In this document: positions 29,068-38,595 of the stretch, one piece after another
Layout of the letters: each line of letters starts with the position of its first letter
Position numbering within the stretch: position 1 is the first letter of the stretch
DNA from: JADLDB01 sp040752975
GTDB lineage: Bacteria; Myxococcota; Myxococcia; Myxococcales; Myxococcaceae
Direction of reading: 5' to 3'
NCBI GenBank assembly: GCA_040752975.1
Contig: JBFMHF010000011.1
Location: 15,946 to 79,945 of the forward strand
DNA length: 64,000 nt
Position numbers and translations under genes: made by a program
Notes under the pieces: model-generated
What the model was told of the DNA's origin: nothing
Databases searched by the model: none
Seen by the model: only the letters and a program-made list of their open reading frames with translations

Positions 29068-30782
29068 TGCGCGTCCTGCTCCTCGCCCACGCCTTCAACA
29101 GCCTCACCCAGCGGCTGTGGGTGGAGCTCGAGGCGCGCGGGCATGAGGTGTCGCTGGAGCTGGACATCGCCGACGCCGTCACGCTGGAGGCGGTGCAGCT
29201 GTTCCGGCCGGACGTGGTGGTCGCGTCGTTCCTCAAGCGCGCCATCCCCGAGGCGGTGTGGGGGGCCGTGCCCTGCCTGGTGGTGCACCCGGGGCCGCCG
29301 GGCGACCGCGGCCCGTCCTCCCTGGACTGGGCCATCCTCGAAGGGAAGAAGGAGTGGGGCGTCACGGTGCTGCAGGCCAACGCGGTGATGGACGGCGGGC
29401 CGGTGTGGGCCTTTCGCAGTTTCCCGATGCGCGAGGCCCGGAAGAGCAGCCTGTACCGCAACGAGGTGACGGAGGCGGCCACCGAGGCGGTGCTGGAGGC
29501 GCTGGAGAAGCTGCAGGCGGGCGCCCGGCCCGAAGAGCAGAGCGAGGCCACCGCGAGGCCGAGGCCGATGATGAAGCAGATGCACCGGCGCATCGACTGG
29601 GCGAAGGACGACACGCAGACGGTGCTGCGGAAGGTGCGCGCGTCCGACTCGGTGCCCGGGGTGCAGGACTCGCTCTGCGGGCTGGACGTGTACCTCTTCA
29701 ACGCCTCTCCCGACGCCACGCGACGAGGCGCGCCGGGCGCGTTGCTGGGGCGGAAGAATGGCGCGGTGCTGGGGGCCACCGTCGACGGCGCGGTGTGGCT
29801 GACGCACTTGAAGCGCGCGGGGCAGCCGGGCACACCGGAAGCCGAGGCGCCCTTCAAGCTGCCGGCGGTGGACGTGCTGGGCGAGGCGGGCCGCGCGTTG
29901 CCCGAGCTGGACGAGGGGTGGGAGCCCATCCACTACCAGCGCGACGGGGACGTGGGCCTCTTGTCCTTCGACTTCTACAACGGGGCCATGTCCACCTCGG
30001 ACTGCCTGCGGCTGCGCGACGCCTTCCTCGAGGCCGCGCGCCAGCCCACGAAGGTGCTGGTGCTGTTGGGCGGGCCCGACTTCTGGTCGAACGGCATTCA
30101 CCTCAACGCCATCGAGGCGGCGGAGAGCCCGGCCGACGAGTCGATGCGGAACATCGAGGCGATGGACGAGCTGTGCCGGGCCATCATCGAGTGCACCTCG
30201 CAGCTCACCGTGGCGGCGCTGCAGGGGAACGCGGGGGCGGGCGGCTGCTTCCTCGCGCTGGCGGCGGACGTGGTGCTGGCGCGCGACGGCGTGGTGCTGA
30301 ACCCCCACTACAAGAACATGGGGAACCTGTACGGCTCGGAGTACTGGACGTACCTGCTGCCGCGGCGGGTGGGCGTGAAGGAGGCCGAGGCCATCACCCA
30401 GCAGCGGCTGCCGCTCTCCGCCCAGGAGGCGAAGCGGCGGGGCCTGCTCGACGGGTGCTTCCCCGGCCCGCCGGCGCGCTTCGTGGAAGAGGTGAAGGCG
30501 TACGCGGCGGCGCTCGCGGGTGAAGCGCGCTTCGCGAACCGGCTCGAGGCGAAGCGGGCGGGGCGGGAGCGGGACGAGGCGGAGAAGCCGCTGGCGAAGT
30601 ACCGCGAGGAGGAGCTGGCGAAGATGCGGCTCAACTTCTACGGCTTCGACCCCAGCTACCACGTGGCGCGCTTCCACTTCGTGCACCGGCTGCCGCACGC
30701 GTGGACACCGCTGCACCTGGCGCGGCACCGGGCGAATGCCTGGAAGAAGCAGGCGGCGCTGGGGACGCGCGCGCGGGGCTGA
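29067..30782 (+). CDS. hypX: HypX/HoxX-type hydrogenase maturation protein
   Basis: 571 aa. In known systems HypX makes the CO ligand of NiFe hydrogenase from a formyl donor when oxygen is present. Two domains are visible. Residues 1 to about 230 are formyltransferase-like (MRVLLLAHAFNSLTQRL, VHPGPPGDRGPSSLDWAI, GVTVLQANAVMDGGPVWA). Residues about 270-530 are enoyl-CoA hydratase/crotonase-like (LLSFDFYNGAMSTSDC, GGPDFWSNGIHLNAIEA, GNAGAGGCFLALAADVVLA). The C-terminal segment RLNFYGFDPSYHVARFHFV is typical. Start and stop are shared with hypE (TGATG). No hydrogenase structural gene is in the window. Confidence 0.94.
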   Translation: MRVLLLAHAFNSLTQRLWVELEARGHEVSLELDIADAVTLEAVQLFRPDVVVASFLKRAIPEAVWGAVPCLVVHPGPPGDRGPSSLDWAILEGKKEWGVTVLQANAVMDGGPVWAFRSFPMREARKSSLYRNEVTEAATEAVLEALEKLQAGARPEEQSEATARPRPMMKQMHRRIDWAKDDTQTVLRKVRASDSVPGVQDSLCGLDVYLFNASPDATRRGAPGALLGRKNGAVLGATVDGAVWLTHLKRAGQPGTPEAEAPFKLPAVDVLGEAGRALPELDEGWEPIHYQRDGDVGLLSFDFYNGAMSTSDCLRLRDAFLEAARQPTKVLVLLGGPDFWSNGIHLNAIEAAESPADESMRNIEAMDELCRAIIECTSQLTVAALQGNAGAGGCFLALAADVVLARDGVVLNPHYKNMGNLYGSEYWTYLLPRRVGVKEAEAITQQRLPLSAQEAKRRGLLDGCFPGPPARFVEEVKAYAAALAGEARFANRLEAKRAGRERDEAEKPLAKYREEELAKMRLNFYGFDPSYHVARFHFVHRLPHAWTPLHLARHRANAWKKQAALGTRARG

Positions 30783-30789
30783 CGCCGCC

Positions 30790-31020
30790 TCAGGTGGAGT
30801 CCTTCTCCACGCGGTGCCACTTGAAGGCGTTGCAGCGGGGACACCGGGCGAAGGTGCGCTTGCCCCGGCTGGCGGCCTTGTAGCGCACGCCGCCCATCTC
30901 CCAGACGGAGGTGCGGAGGTCGCACGTCGGGCAGATGAACTTCCACGCGCGCGACTCGCGCTCCATGTCCTCGGCCAGCTTCCGGGGCAGCTTGCTGACG
31001 AGCCAGTGGATGAGGCTCAT
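30790..31020 (-). CDS. Small zinc-ribbon protein, 76 aa
   Basis: Two CPxC pairs (FICPTCDL and ARCPRCNAFKWH) are separated by about 36 residues and should bind one zinc ion. The rest is basic and helical (SLIHWLVSKLPRKLAEDMERE). No family is recognised. It starts 4 bp after the stop of the larger zinc-ribbon gene on the same strand, so they are probably co-translated. It converges on hypX with 7 bp between stops. Confidence 0.7.
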   Translation of the reverse strand: MSLIHWLVSKLPRKLAEDMERESRAWKFICPTCDLRTSVWEMGGVRYKAASRGKRTFARCPRCNAFKWHRVEKDST

Positions 31021-31024
31021 GGGC

Positions 31025-31426
31025 TCAGGTGCCGAGCGAGTGGAGCCAGGCCATCACGTCGTCCTGCACCTGCTTCTCGGGACGCGCGGGCGGCGGCGGC
31101 GAGCCGGCCTGGATGCGCACCGGCTGGCCGCCGTTGAGCGCGGTGAGCTCGCCGTCGTCGAGGAAGACGCCGTTGCACTTCGTGCAGAACTCCACCCGCA
31201 GGCCACCACACTCCGCGGGGCGCATGGGGATGGCGCAGCGCGGGCAGCGGCGGGAACTCTCCTGCTCCTCGGTCAGCCTCGCGGACGGCCGCTTGCCCAG
31301 CGTGGCTTCCAGCTCGCCGCCGTCGAACCACAGGCCGCGGCAGAAGGTGCAGCGATCGAGTGTGAGTTTTCCGGCCTGGAACTCGCGCATCTGGCCGGTG
31401 CAGCCGGGGCAGGTGAGAGCAGACAT
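31025..31426 (-). CDS. zf-TFIIB-type double zinc-ribbon protein
   Basis: 133 aa. Two TFIIB-like zinc ribbons are present: MSALTCPGCTGQMREFQ..LDRCTFCRGLWFDGGELE, and RRCPRCAIPMRPAEC..VEFCTKCNGVFLDDGELTAL. The conserved CxxCxGxWxDxGEL pattern occurs in both. The C-terminus is short and helical (VQDDVMAWLHSLG). Such small proteins are common in Proteobacteria with unknown function; nucleic-acid or protein binding is inferred. ATG 31426 is chosen because the first ribbon starts there. It is 11 bp downstream of the kelch-like gene. Confidence 0.82.
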   Translation of the reverse strand: MSALTCPGCTGQMREFQAGKLTLDRCTFCRGLWFDGGELEATLGKRPSARLTEEQESSRRCPRCAIPMRPAECGGLRVEFCTKCNGVFLDDGELTALNGGQPVRIQAGSPPPPARPEKQVQDDVMAWLHSLGT

Positions 31427-31437
31427 GACCCAGCAGC

Positions 31438-34400
31438 CTACTCCGTCGGGCGGAAGGTGGAGCGCCTCCTCCGGCGCTGGAGCAACCAGCCAGCGAGGAG
31501 AGCAAAGGGCCACGCGGTACCCGGCGAGCCGACGTTGCACCCACAGCCGCCAGCCGGCGAGTTGCCGCCACCTGCGCCACCGCCGGTGCCGCCGCCAGCG
31601 CTTCCGCCACCGCCGCCCGCGCCACCGTCGACGCCTGCAGCACCGCCACCGCCTGTGCCACCGCCTGTGCCACCGTCGACGGCGCTGCACGTACCGGCGT
31701 TGCACGTCCCTGGGCTGCACTGCATCGTTGTCTCAGGAGGGCAGTCGGGCGAAGTGCCTGCGCAGGAGGCGGCATGAATGGCCGTGTCGCCCACGCATTC
31801 GGCAGCCCGGCATTGCGTGGTGGCCGGGGCGAAGGTGTCAGCCGGACAGGCAGCGCTGTTGCCGGTGCAGGACTCGGGCACGTCGCACACGCCTGCCGAG
31901 GTGCGGCACTGCGTTGTGGCCGGAAGTAAACTACACACGCCATCGACGGCCGCGCCTGCATCGACGCTGCACGCCTGGCAATCGTCGGGGCTGTTGCCAC
32001 CGCAGGCCGAGTTGCAGCAGACGCCGTCGACACACGCCCCGGAGTTGCAATGCGCGCTCAGCTGACAGGGCAACCCGTCCACGAAGGGACTCATCCAGTG
32101 CCACGTGTCGGACACACTGGGGCTCTCGCCGCTGCCACCGAACAGCACCGCTTTCGTCCCCAGCGTCGCCATCGCGTGCCCAAAACGCATCGCTGGGCTG
32201 GTGGTGGGGGCGCTTTGTGTCCAGTTGGCGCCATTCCAATCCCAGGTGTCCGACAGGCGGTTGCTGGAGTCAGTTCCCCCAAACAGCACCACTCTCGTCC
32301 CCACCGTCGCCAGCGCGTGGTCGTTGCGCGCAGGTGGGCTGGTGGAGGGGTTGCGTTGTGTCCAGTTGGCGCCGTCCCACTCCCACGTGTCCGACAAACT
32401 TCCGCTGGTGGCATGGCCTCCGAACAGCACCACCCTGTTGCCCAACGTCGCCATCGCATGGGCGCTGCGCGCGGGTGGGCTGGTGGAAGGGGTGCGCTGC
32501 GTCCAATTCGTCCCATCCCACTCCCAGGTGTCCGACAGGCGGCCACTGGCGTCGTTCCCGCCAAACAGCACGACCCTGCTGCCCAGCGTCGCCATCGCAT
32601 GCTTGCCGCGCGGGGGTGGGCTGGTGGAGGGGGTGCGTTGTGTCCAGGTGGTGCCGTCCCACTCCCAGGTGTCCGACAGGAAGCTGCTGCCGAACCCACC
32701 AAACAGCACCACCTTGTTGCCCAGCGTCGCCATGGCGTGGCCGTTGCGGGCGGACGGGCTGGTGGGAGGGGCGCGTTGTGTCCAGGTGGCCCCGTCCCAC
32801 TCCCAGGTGTCCGACACACGGGTATTGAAGTAGCCCCCAAACAGCACGACCCTGCTGCCCAGCGTCGCCATCGCATGGTTGTTGCGCGGGGGTGGGCTGG
32901 TGGAGGGGGTGCGTTGTGTCCAGGTGGTGCCGTTCCACTCCCAGGTGTCTGACAGGGCGCCGGTGTTGTCGGCGCTACCTCCAAACAGCACCACACCGTT
33001 ACCCAGCGTCGCCATGGCGTGGTGGCTGCGCGCGGCAGGGGTGGTGGTGGGAGTGCGCTGCGTCCAGCTGGCTCCGTCCCATTCCCAGATGTCCGACAGG
33101 TGGCTACCGACGGTCAGGCCTCCAAACAGCACCACCCGCGTACCCAGCGATGCCATTGCGTGAAGCGGCCGCGCGGGCGGGCCGACGCCCGTCTGCTGCG
33201 TCCAGTCGACGCCGTCCCATTCCCACGTGTCCGACAGGTAGGCTGAGCCGTCACGTCCCCCAAACAGCACCACCTTCGTCCCAAGCGTCGCCATCGCGTG
33301 GGCGTAGCGCGCGGGTGGGCTGGTGGAGGGGGTGCGCTGCGTCCAGGTGGTGCCGTCCCACTCCCAGGTGTCCGACAGCAAGCGGCCGGTGCCCGCGCCG
33401 CCGAACAGCACCACCTTCGTGCCCAGCGTTGCCATTGCATGGAGGGAGCGCGTCGTTGGGCTGGTGGCGGGGTTGCGCTGTGTCCAGGTGGTGCCGTCCC
33501 ACTCCCAGGTGTCCGAGAGGTTGCTGCCACCGCTGCTGCTGCCCCCGAAGAGCACCACCCTGTTGCCCAGCGTTGCCATGGCGTGGCCCACGCGCGCGGT
33601 TGGGCTGGTGGCAGGGGTGCGCTGTGTCCACGTGGTGCCGTCCCACTCCCAGGTGTCTGCGAAGGTGTCGTCTCCATTGCCCCCGAACAACACCACCCTG
33701 CTGCCCAGCGTCGCCATCGCGTGGCCCGAGCGGTTGCGCAGCGGCACCATGTCCGTCCAGCCGGGCAACTCCACCACCGGGTCCACCAGCACCGGCCAGG
33801 CCGCGCCTTCCGTCTCCACCTTCAGCGCCAGCACCAGGCCCTGCGTCTCGAGGCGGCAGGGGACTCGTCGCCCACGCGCGTCGACGGCCAGTGGTGGACG
33901 CACCCGCAGCGCCGTCTCGCCCCGCCCGTTGACGAGGGTTGCTCCGCCGTCGGCCTCCACGCGCAGCGTCTTCAGCCACTCGGGGCCCTGTACCACCCAC
34001 TCGAAGCGCCGCGGGGCTGTCTCGTTCTTCAGGAGGTAGAGGGCCTCGACGAAGTCGCTGCCGCTCACCACGAAGCCGTCGGTGGCCGCGTATTGGTTGG
34101 CGTACACTGCCCACGCCCCCTCCTTCTCCAGCCGTGACTGCTCCCGCGCCCCCGTGGGTTTCAACGCCACCGTGGCGGCGCCCAGGTGGACCTCGAGGGC
34201 TCCGTCGCCCCGTGCGGGAAGGGAGAAAGAGAGGCGCCTGTCGAAGCCCCTGGGCAGCACCAGCGACTTCGCCTGGCCAGACTTCGCCTCCTGCCACGGC
34301 AACAGCCGCCCATTCGACAACTGCTGAGCAAGTTCGACGTCTCGCGCTGCAAACGCTTCGGCTGTCTTGACCCGGTCCGCTGCCGACGCCGCGTCCTCCA

Positions 34401-34509
34401 CCCTCGACGGTTGCACCTCGTGACGCTGTCCGCAGGACACCGCCAGCGCCGCCACGCCCACCACCAGGGCCTTCCAGACCACCGCCCACGTCGCGCTCTC
34501 GTTTCTCAT
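31438..34509 (-). CDS. Kelch-like repeat surface protein with Cys-rich, MYXO-CTERM-like tail
   Basis: 1023 aa. The signal peptide is lipoprotein-like (LVVGVAALAVSC). A non-repeat N-terminal domain of about 240 residues follows, then twelve nearly identical kelch-like repeats of about 49 residues, each GHAMATLGxRVVLFGG...LSDTWEWDGTTWTQR. This gives two six-bladed or similar propellers. Next is a disintegrin-like Cys-rich segment (CRTSAGVCDVPESCTG), a Gly-rich linker, and a tail with GCGCNVGS, a hydrophobic stretch and RRRRR, a MYXO-CTERM sorting signal. ATG 34509 is chosen so that the signal peptide is at the terminus. Repeats are also near-identical at DNA level. Confidence 0.9.
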   Translation of the reverse strand: MRNESATWAVVWKALVVGVAALAVSCGQRHEVQPSRVEDAASAADRVKTAEAFAARDVELAQQLSNGRLLPWQEAKSGQAKSLVLPRGFDRRLSFSLPARGDGALEVHLGAATVALKPTGAREQSRLEKEGAWAVYANQYAATDGFVVSGSDFVEALYLLKNETAPRRFEWVVQGPEWLKTLRVEADGGATLVNGRGETALRVRPPLAVDARGRRVPCRLETQGLVLALKVETEGAAWPVLVDPVVELPGWTDMVPLRNRSGHAMATLGSRVVLFGGNGDDTFADTWEWDGTTWTQRTPATSPTARVGHAMATLGNRVVLFGGSSSGGSNLSDTWEWDGTTWTQRNPATSPTTRSLHAMATLGTKVVLFGGAGTGRLLSDTWEWDGTTWTQRTPSTSPPARYAHAMATLGTKVVLFGGRDGSAYLSDTWEWDGVDWTQQTGVGPPARPLHAMASLGTRVVLFGGLTVGSHLSDIWEWDGASWTQRTPTTTPAARSHHAMATLGNGVVLFGGSADNTGALSDTWEWNGTTWTQRTPSTSPPPRNNHAMATLGSRVVLFGGYFNTRVSDTWEWDGATWTQRAPPTSPSARNGHAMATLGNKVVLFGGFGSSFLSDTWEWDGTTWTQRTPSTSPPPRGKHAMATLGSRVVLFGGNDASGRLSDTWEWDGTNWTQRTPSTSPPARSAHAMATLGNRVVLFGGHATSGSLSDTWEWDGANWTQRNPSTSPPARNDHALATVGTRVVLFGGTDSSNRLSDTWDWNGANWTQSAPTTSPAMRFGHAMATLGTKAVLFGGSGESPSVSDTWHWMSPFVDGLPCQLSAHCNSGACVDGVCCNSACGGNSPDDCQACSVDAGAAVDGVCSLLPATTQCRTSAGVCDVPESCTGNSAACPADTFAPATTQCRAAECVGDTAIHAASCAGTSPDCPPETTMQCSPGTCNAGTCSAVDGGTGGGTGGGGAAGVDGGAGGGGGSAGGGTGGGAGGGNSPAGGCGCNVGSPGTAWPFALLAGWLLQRRRRRSTFRPTE
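32100..33740 (-). repeat. Twelve in-frame DNA tandem repeats coding kelch-like blades
   Basis: Motifs such as CCAAACAGCACCAC and GTCCGACAG recur every 140-165 bp across this interval. Each unit encodes about 49 residues. Copies differ mostly in the short loop between FGG and LSDTWEWDG, while the framework is nearly invariant, indicating recent duplication or ongoing homogenisation within the gene. Confidence 0.85.
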
Positions 34510-34621
34510 CGGTGCAGTCCCCCTCGGTCCCGGACATCGTCCACGAGACCGACTCCAATTGGCGTCAAGCACACTTCAAGGTGTCGAGTTGATGCTGCCA
34601 CTACCCTCCGCGGTTGTCGGC

Positions 34622-35779
34622 CTACGGCTGCGGCGGAGCGAAGCCGTCCACGTCGGCGGGGTTCGACGGCACCTTCACCTCGCCCGCCACCACCTTCGCG
34701 CGCAAGGCCTCCACCTTCGCCAGCACGGCGTCCTTGTCCGACAGGCCCACCGTCACCGGCGCGTAGGTGACGCCGCCTTCCTTGAGGCCCATCACCACGT
34801 CCGTCGCGGTGAAGGCGCCATCGAAGAGGTCGCGCGCCGCCTGGTACACGGCGAGGTCCACGCGCTTCACCATCGACGTCAGCACGGCGTCGGGCGCCAG
34901 GTGCGATTGGTCGCTGTCCACGCCGATGACGAAGACGGCCTTCTTCGCCTCGCGCGCCTCCTTCACCGCCTGGATGACGCCCAGCCCGTCGCTGCCCGCC
35001 GCCTGGAAGAGGACCTCGCAGCCCTTGGCAATCAGGTCCTGCGCCACCTGCTTGCCCGCCGCCACGTTGTCGAAGGTGCCGGTGTACTGCACCAGCACCT
35101 GCGCTTTCGGATTCGTCGTCTTCACCCCGGCGCGGAAGCCCGCCTCGAACTTCTTGATGAGGGGAATCTCCATGCCGCCCACGAAGCCCACCTTCTCCTT
35201 CGCCACCAGCCCGGCCAGCGCGCCGACGAGGAAGCTGCCTTCCTCCTCGCGGAACACCACCGTGCGCACGTTGGGCAGCTTCAAGGGCTCGCCCTTCGCG
35301 TCCAGCAGCGGGCTGTCGATGAGGAGGAACTTCGCCTGCGGGTTGGCCTTCGCCACCGCCTCCACCGCGTTCTCCAGCATGAAGCCCACGCCGATGGTGA
35401 GCCCCGCGCCCTGGTCGACGAGCAACTGCAGGTTGGGCTGGTAGTCCTCCTGCGCCTTCGACTGGACGACGAGAGGCTTCACCGGGATGGGCGTGACGCG
35501 CGCCTTGAGCTCGGCCGGAATCGTCGTCTCGCGCGCCGGGGCGGGCAGCCGCTCGTACCTGCCGGATACGAAGCGCGAGCCCGCCGCCCACGTCTCGAGG
35601 CCGCGCAGCGCGGAGTCGTTGAAGGACTGGTCTCCCCGCCCGCCCACGTCCGTCACCAGGCCCACCACCAACGTCTTGTCCGGCTTGGGCGACTCGCCCC
35701 CGGGCGTCTGGGGCGGAGACTCCTTCTTGCAGGCGGTGAGGGCCAGCGATGCGGCGACGGCGGCGAGGACGAGGCGCAT
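34622..35779 (-). CDS. BMP-family nucleoside-binding lipoprotein
   Basis: 385 aa, PnrA/BmpA/NupN family, the extracytoplasmic receptor for nucleosides. ATG 35779 gives MRLVLAAVAASLALTAC with lipid Cys17. Family markers are VGLVTDVGGRGDQSFNDSALRGLE, FREEEGSFLVGALAGLVAKEKVGFVGGMEIP, DLIAKGCEVLFQAAGSDG and VIGVDSDQSHLAPDAVLTSMVKRVD. The matching ABC ATPase and permeases are at 19.8-23.9 kb on the same strand, about 11 kb away, separated by the hyp operon. A 34-residue upstream extension in the same frame lacks signal features and was not used. Confidence 0.94.
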   Translation of the reverse strand: MRLVLAAVAASLALTACKKESPPQTPGGESPKPDKTLVVGLVTDVGGRGDQSFNDSALRGLETWAAGSRFVSGRYERLPAPARETTIPAELKARVTPIPVKPLVVQSKAQEDYQPNLQLLVDQGAGLTIGVGFMLENAVEAVAKANPQAKFLLIDSPLLDAKGEPLKLPNVRTVVFREEEGSFLVGALAGLVAKEKVGFVGGMEIPLIKKFEAGFRAGVKTTNPKAQVLVQYTGTFDNVAAGKQVAQDLIAKGCEVLFQAAGSDGLGVIQAVKEAREAKKAVFVIGVDSDQSHLAPDAVLTSMVKRVDLAVYQAARDLFDGAFTATDVVMGLKEGGVTYAPVTVGLSDKDAVLAKVEALRAKVVAGEVKVPSNPADVDGFAPPQP

Positions 35780-35922
35780 GGCCGCTTCAAAGCACCTGGG
35801 CGCGGCCCCTGTCATGGATCCCGCGCAAGGACTCCGGTTGACGCGTCGCGCGACACCCGCGCGTGTCACCTCCAGGGGCCCGCGCTTCTTTCCGACGTCC
35901 CCGGCGTGCTGAAGCCTTCTCC

Positions 35923-37788
35923 ATGCGTCGCCTCCTCGTCCTCTCCCTCTTTCCCCTCCTCTTCTCCTGCGGCCAGCGCGCGCCCGAGCCCCCGCACCTC
36001 CTCTACTCGGAGGACGTCGCCTCGTTGGAGAACCCCTTCCCCGACGCGCGCCTCGCCGGGAAGGACTTCGCCACGCGCCCGGGCTGGTACCTGCCCTTCC
36101 TCCACCCGAAAGCGCAGACGACGAAGGTGAAGAAGATGCTGGACGGCTGGGCAGTGCGCTCGGCGTCGGAGGTGACGGCGGTGGGCGCCTTCAACCCGGT
36201 GCTGCTGCGCGCGTCGGTGCCGCTGGACGGCGCGACGGCGGAGGGTGCGGTGGCGCGGCTGCGGAAGGTGGGCGACGGCTACGAGGTGCTGGAGCGCGCC
36301 GTGCGCGTCGAACATTCCCGCGACGCCCTGGCCGACACCGGCCGCGAGCCCGACGAAGCGTACCCCGACTTCCTCCTGGTGCGGCCCACGGTGCCGCTGC
36401 CGCCGGGCGAAGAGGGGCTCCTCGTGGTGCTGGACTCGCTGAAGGGCGCGGGCGGCGTGGCGCTCGGTCGCGGCTACGACTTCGAGGACGCGCCCGAGAC
36501 GGAGGCGGTGGTGGCGAAGGCCGCCGGGGCGCTGGGCGTCGAGGCGTCTCGCGTGCTGTTGACGTTGCCGCAGACGGCGCCTGGTTCGCGGGCGCCGCTG
36601 GACGCGCTGGCCGCGTGGGTGGACTCGCAGCCGCCCGCTCCCGTGACCGTGCCCCCGCGCGCGGTGGTGACGGAGGGCGACGTGACGCGGCCGGTGGGCA
36701 CCTTCCGTCCTCAGGACGCCGAGTGGAGCGAGCTGACGCCGTGGCTGGAGAAGCACGGCTTCGGCCGGCCGGCCACACACGTCGGGCAGGTGGTCATCGG
36801 CACCTTCACCAGCCGGGAATTGCGCGTCGACGGGCTGTGGGCGGCGGGGAACGTGGCCGCGCCTGAAAGCGCGCCGGCCGTCGCGCTCCCCTTTGTCCTC
36901 ACGGTGCCCGCGGGTCCGAAGCCGGCGGGCGGGTGGACCGTCGTCATCGGGGGCCACGGGCTGGCATCGCGCAACCTCCCTCAGAAGGGCAACGACATCG
37001 CCTTCTGCCTCGAGCTGGCGGAGTTGTTTGCGCGGGAGGGCCTCGCGTGCCTCGGCATCGACGCCCCGGCCCACGGGCTGCGCGGCAACGTCCTCGACTT
37101 CTTCTCGCTCGACGACATCGTCCGCGTGCGCGACTCGATGCGCCAGATGGCCTTCGACCAATTGATGCTGGCGCGCATGGCGGAAGGCCTGGACGTCGAC
37201 GGTGACGGGGCGCCCGACACCGGCGAGCTGGCCTACTTCGGCAACTCGATGGGCAGCGTGATGGGCGCCACCTTCGTGTCCTTCGCCCCGAAGGTGAAGA
37301 CGGTGGTGCTGAACGTGCCGGGCGCAGGGCTGGGGAACATCTTGAACTCCGTCACCATCCGTGACCGGGTGGGCCTCTTGATGGTGGCCGAGACGGACCT
37401 CGCCTTCGGCAGCACCGAGTACTACGCGGCGTTTCCCCTCTTCCGCACGCTGGCGCAGGTGTTCATCGACCCCGGCGACCCCATCACGCTGGCGCACGCG
37501 CCCTCGAGTGCGCAGGCGGTGCTGGTGCAGGAAGGGCTGGGGGACCGCACCATGCCCAACGAGGCCACCGCCGACCTGGCTGGCGTGTTGAGCGCGCCGC
37601 TGGCCACCACCGCCGAGCAGGGGACGACGCCGCTGCGCCGCTACTTCCGCGCCGACCCGGCCCGGTACCTGCCGGCGTCGCAGGCGCTGCTGGAAGATCC
37701 ACACAACCTCTTCTGGAACGCGGCGGAGGTGCGCCGGCAGGCGCTGCGCTTCCTCACCTCGAAGGGCACCGTCCTCGAAGCGCCCTGA
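35923..37788 (+). CDS. Lipase/esterase-like lipoprotein (alpha/beta hydrolase)
   Basis: 621 aa. Signal LVLSLFPLLFSC gives the lipid Cys. The N-terminal 250 residues resemble the N-terminal domain of bacterial virulence-factor-type lipases (NPFPDARL, DGWAVRSASEVTAVGAFNP). The hydrolase part has the oxyanion-side GGHGLASR and the nucleophile elbow GNSMGSVMGA (Ser of GxSxG). DVDGDGAPDTG is a calcium-like loop before it. The catalytic Asp/His are not assigned with confidence. It is probably an outer-membrane esterase. ATG 35923 is fixed by the lipobox. The stop is 2 bp from the convergent XRE gene stop. Confidence 0.85.
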   Translation: MRRLLVLSLFPLLFSCGQRAPEPPHLLYSEDVASLENPFPDARLAGKDFATRPGWYLPFLHPKAQTTKVKKMLDGWAVRSASEVTAVGAFNPVLLRASVPLDGATAEGAVARLRKVGDGYEVLERAVRVEHSRDALADTGREPDEAYPDFLLVRPTVPLPPGEEGLLVVLDSLKGAGGVALGRGYDFEDAPETEAVVAKAAGALGVEASRVLLTLPQTAPGSRAPLDALAAWVDSQPPAPVTVPPRAVVTEGDVTRPVGTFRPQDAEWSELTPWLEKHGFGRPATHVGQVVIGTFTSRELRVDGLWAAGNVAAPESAPAVALPFVLTVPAGPKPAGGWTVVIGGHGLASRNLPQKGNDIAFCLELAELFAREGLACLGIDAPAHGLRGNVLDFFSLDDIVRVRDSMRQMAFDQLMLARMAEGLDVDGDGAPDTGELAYFGNSMGSVMGATFVSFAPKVKTVVLNVPGAGLGNILNSVTIRDRVGLLMVAETDLAFGSTEYYAAFPLFRTLAQVFIDPGDPITLAHAPSSAQAVLVQEGLGDRTMPNEATADLAGVLSAPLATTAEQGTTPLRRYFRADPARYLPASQALLEDPHNLFWNAAEVRRQALRFLTSKGTVLEAP

Positions 37789-37790
37789 CG

Positions 37791-38591
37791 TCACGTCACG
37801 CGCGCCGCCGTGCGCCAGACCTCCTGGAAGCCCCGGGCCAACCGCGCGGCGTGCACGGGCGACAGCACACAGTCGACGTCGCTGCGGGCGGTGGGCGCCA
37901 CCATCAACCCCAGGCGCTGCGGCGTGAGGGCGTCGTACAGCACCACCTCCGAGAGGAACATCAGCCCGTCGGCCGGCGCGCTGCGCACCTCCACGGGAGC
38001 CTTCGGCCCGAAGTCCTTCAGGAAGCGGCGGGCGCGCTGCAGTACGCCGGGGGACGGGGGCACGAGGTAGCGGTACTCCACGCCGCGCGCGACGTTGTCG
38101 CGCACCACCTTCCGCAAGGCGTCGCGCTGCACGTCGAGGAGGAGGTCGGGCGTCACCACCCACGCGCTCTTCACCGTGGCCTCGTAGGCCAGCTTGTCGG
38201 GGAGGCCCCACAGCAGCTGCAGCTCCGACAGCGTGAGGACGTGCGCGATGCGGGCCTGGTGCTGGGCGAGCGAGCGGCGCAGCGCCCCGAGCTCGCCTTC
38301 CAGCTGCTGGTGGGCCGCGTCGAACGCCGTGCTCAGGTCCGCCAGCAGGGCGGTGGCCGTGGCGCCCCTCGACTCTCGTTGCACGCGCGTGGCGAGGAGC
38401 GCCGGCTCGACGCCCAACAGCCGCGCCAGCTTCCGGCGCAGGGCCTCCGACGGGAGCACCACGCCGCGCTCGAGACGGGAGATGACGGCATTCCCGCTGA
38501 GGCCCAGGCGCCGGGCCACCTGCTGCTGGGTGAGGCCGCGCTCCACGCGGAGCTGCCGGAGCATGTCGCCCAACGAGAAGGATGGGTGCAT
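37791..38591 (-). CDS. XRE-family transcriptional regulator
   Basis: 266 aa. The N-terminal 55 residues form a Cro/cI-type helix-turn-helix (LRQLRVERGLTQQQVARRLGLSG, NAVISRLERGVVLPSE). The rest is a long helical region and an alpha/beta C-terminal domain (VRSAPADGLMFLSEVVLYD) that may sense a ligand; it is not recognised. No ribosome site is seen. The start lies just beside an AT-rich palindrome and a possible -10 box, which suggests a leaderless or short-leader message and autoregulation. It is divergent from a lipoprotein gene. Confidence 0.88.
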   Translation of the reverse strand: MHPSFSLGDMLRQLRVERGLTQQQVARRLGLSGNAVISRLERGVVLPSEALRRKLARLLGVEPALLATRVQRESRGATATALLADLSTAFDAAHQQLEGELGALRRSLAQHQARIAHVLTLSELQLLWGLPDKLAYEATVKSAWVVTPDLLLDVQRDALRKVVRDNVARGVEYRYLVPPSPGVLQRARRFLKDFGPKAPVEVRSAPADGLMFLSEVVLYDALTPQRLGLMVAPTARSDVDCVLSPVHAARLARGFQEVWRTAARVT

Positions 38592-38595
38592 GACA

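Noticed and set aside
28107..30728. 873-codon open frame antisense to hypE and hypX
   Set aside because: Arg/Ala/His-rich translation without family features, fully complementary to well-conserved coding genes; an effect of GC-rich codon use.
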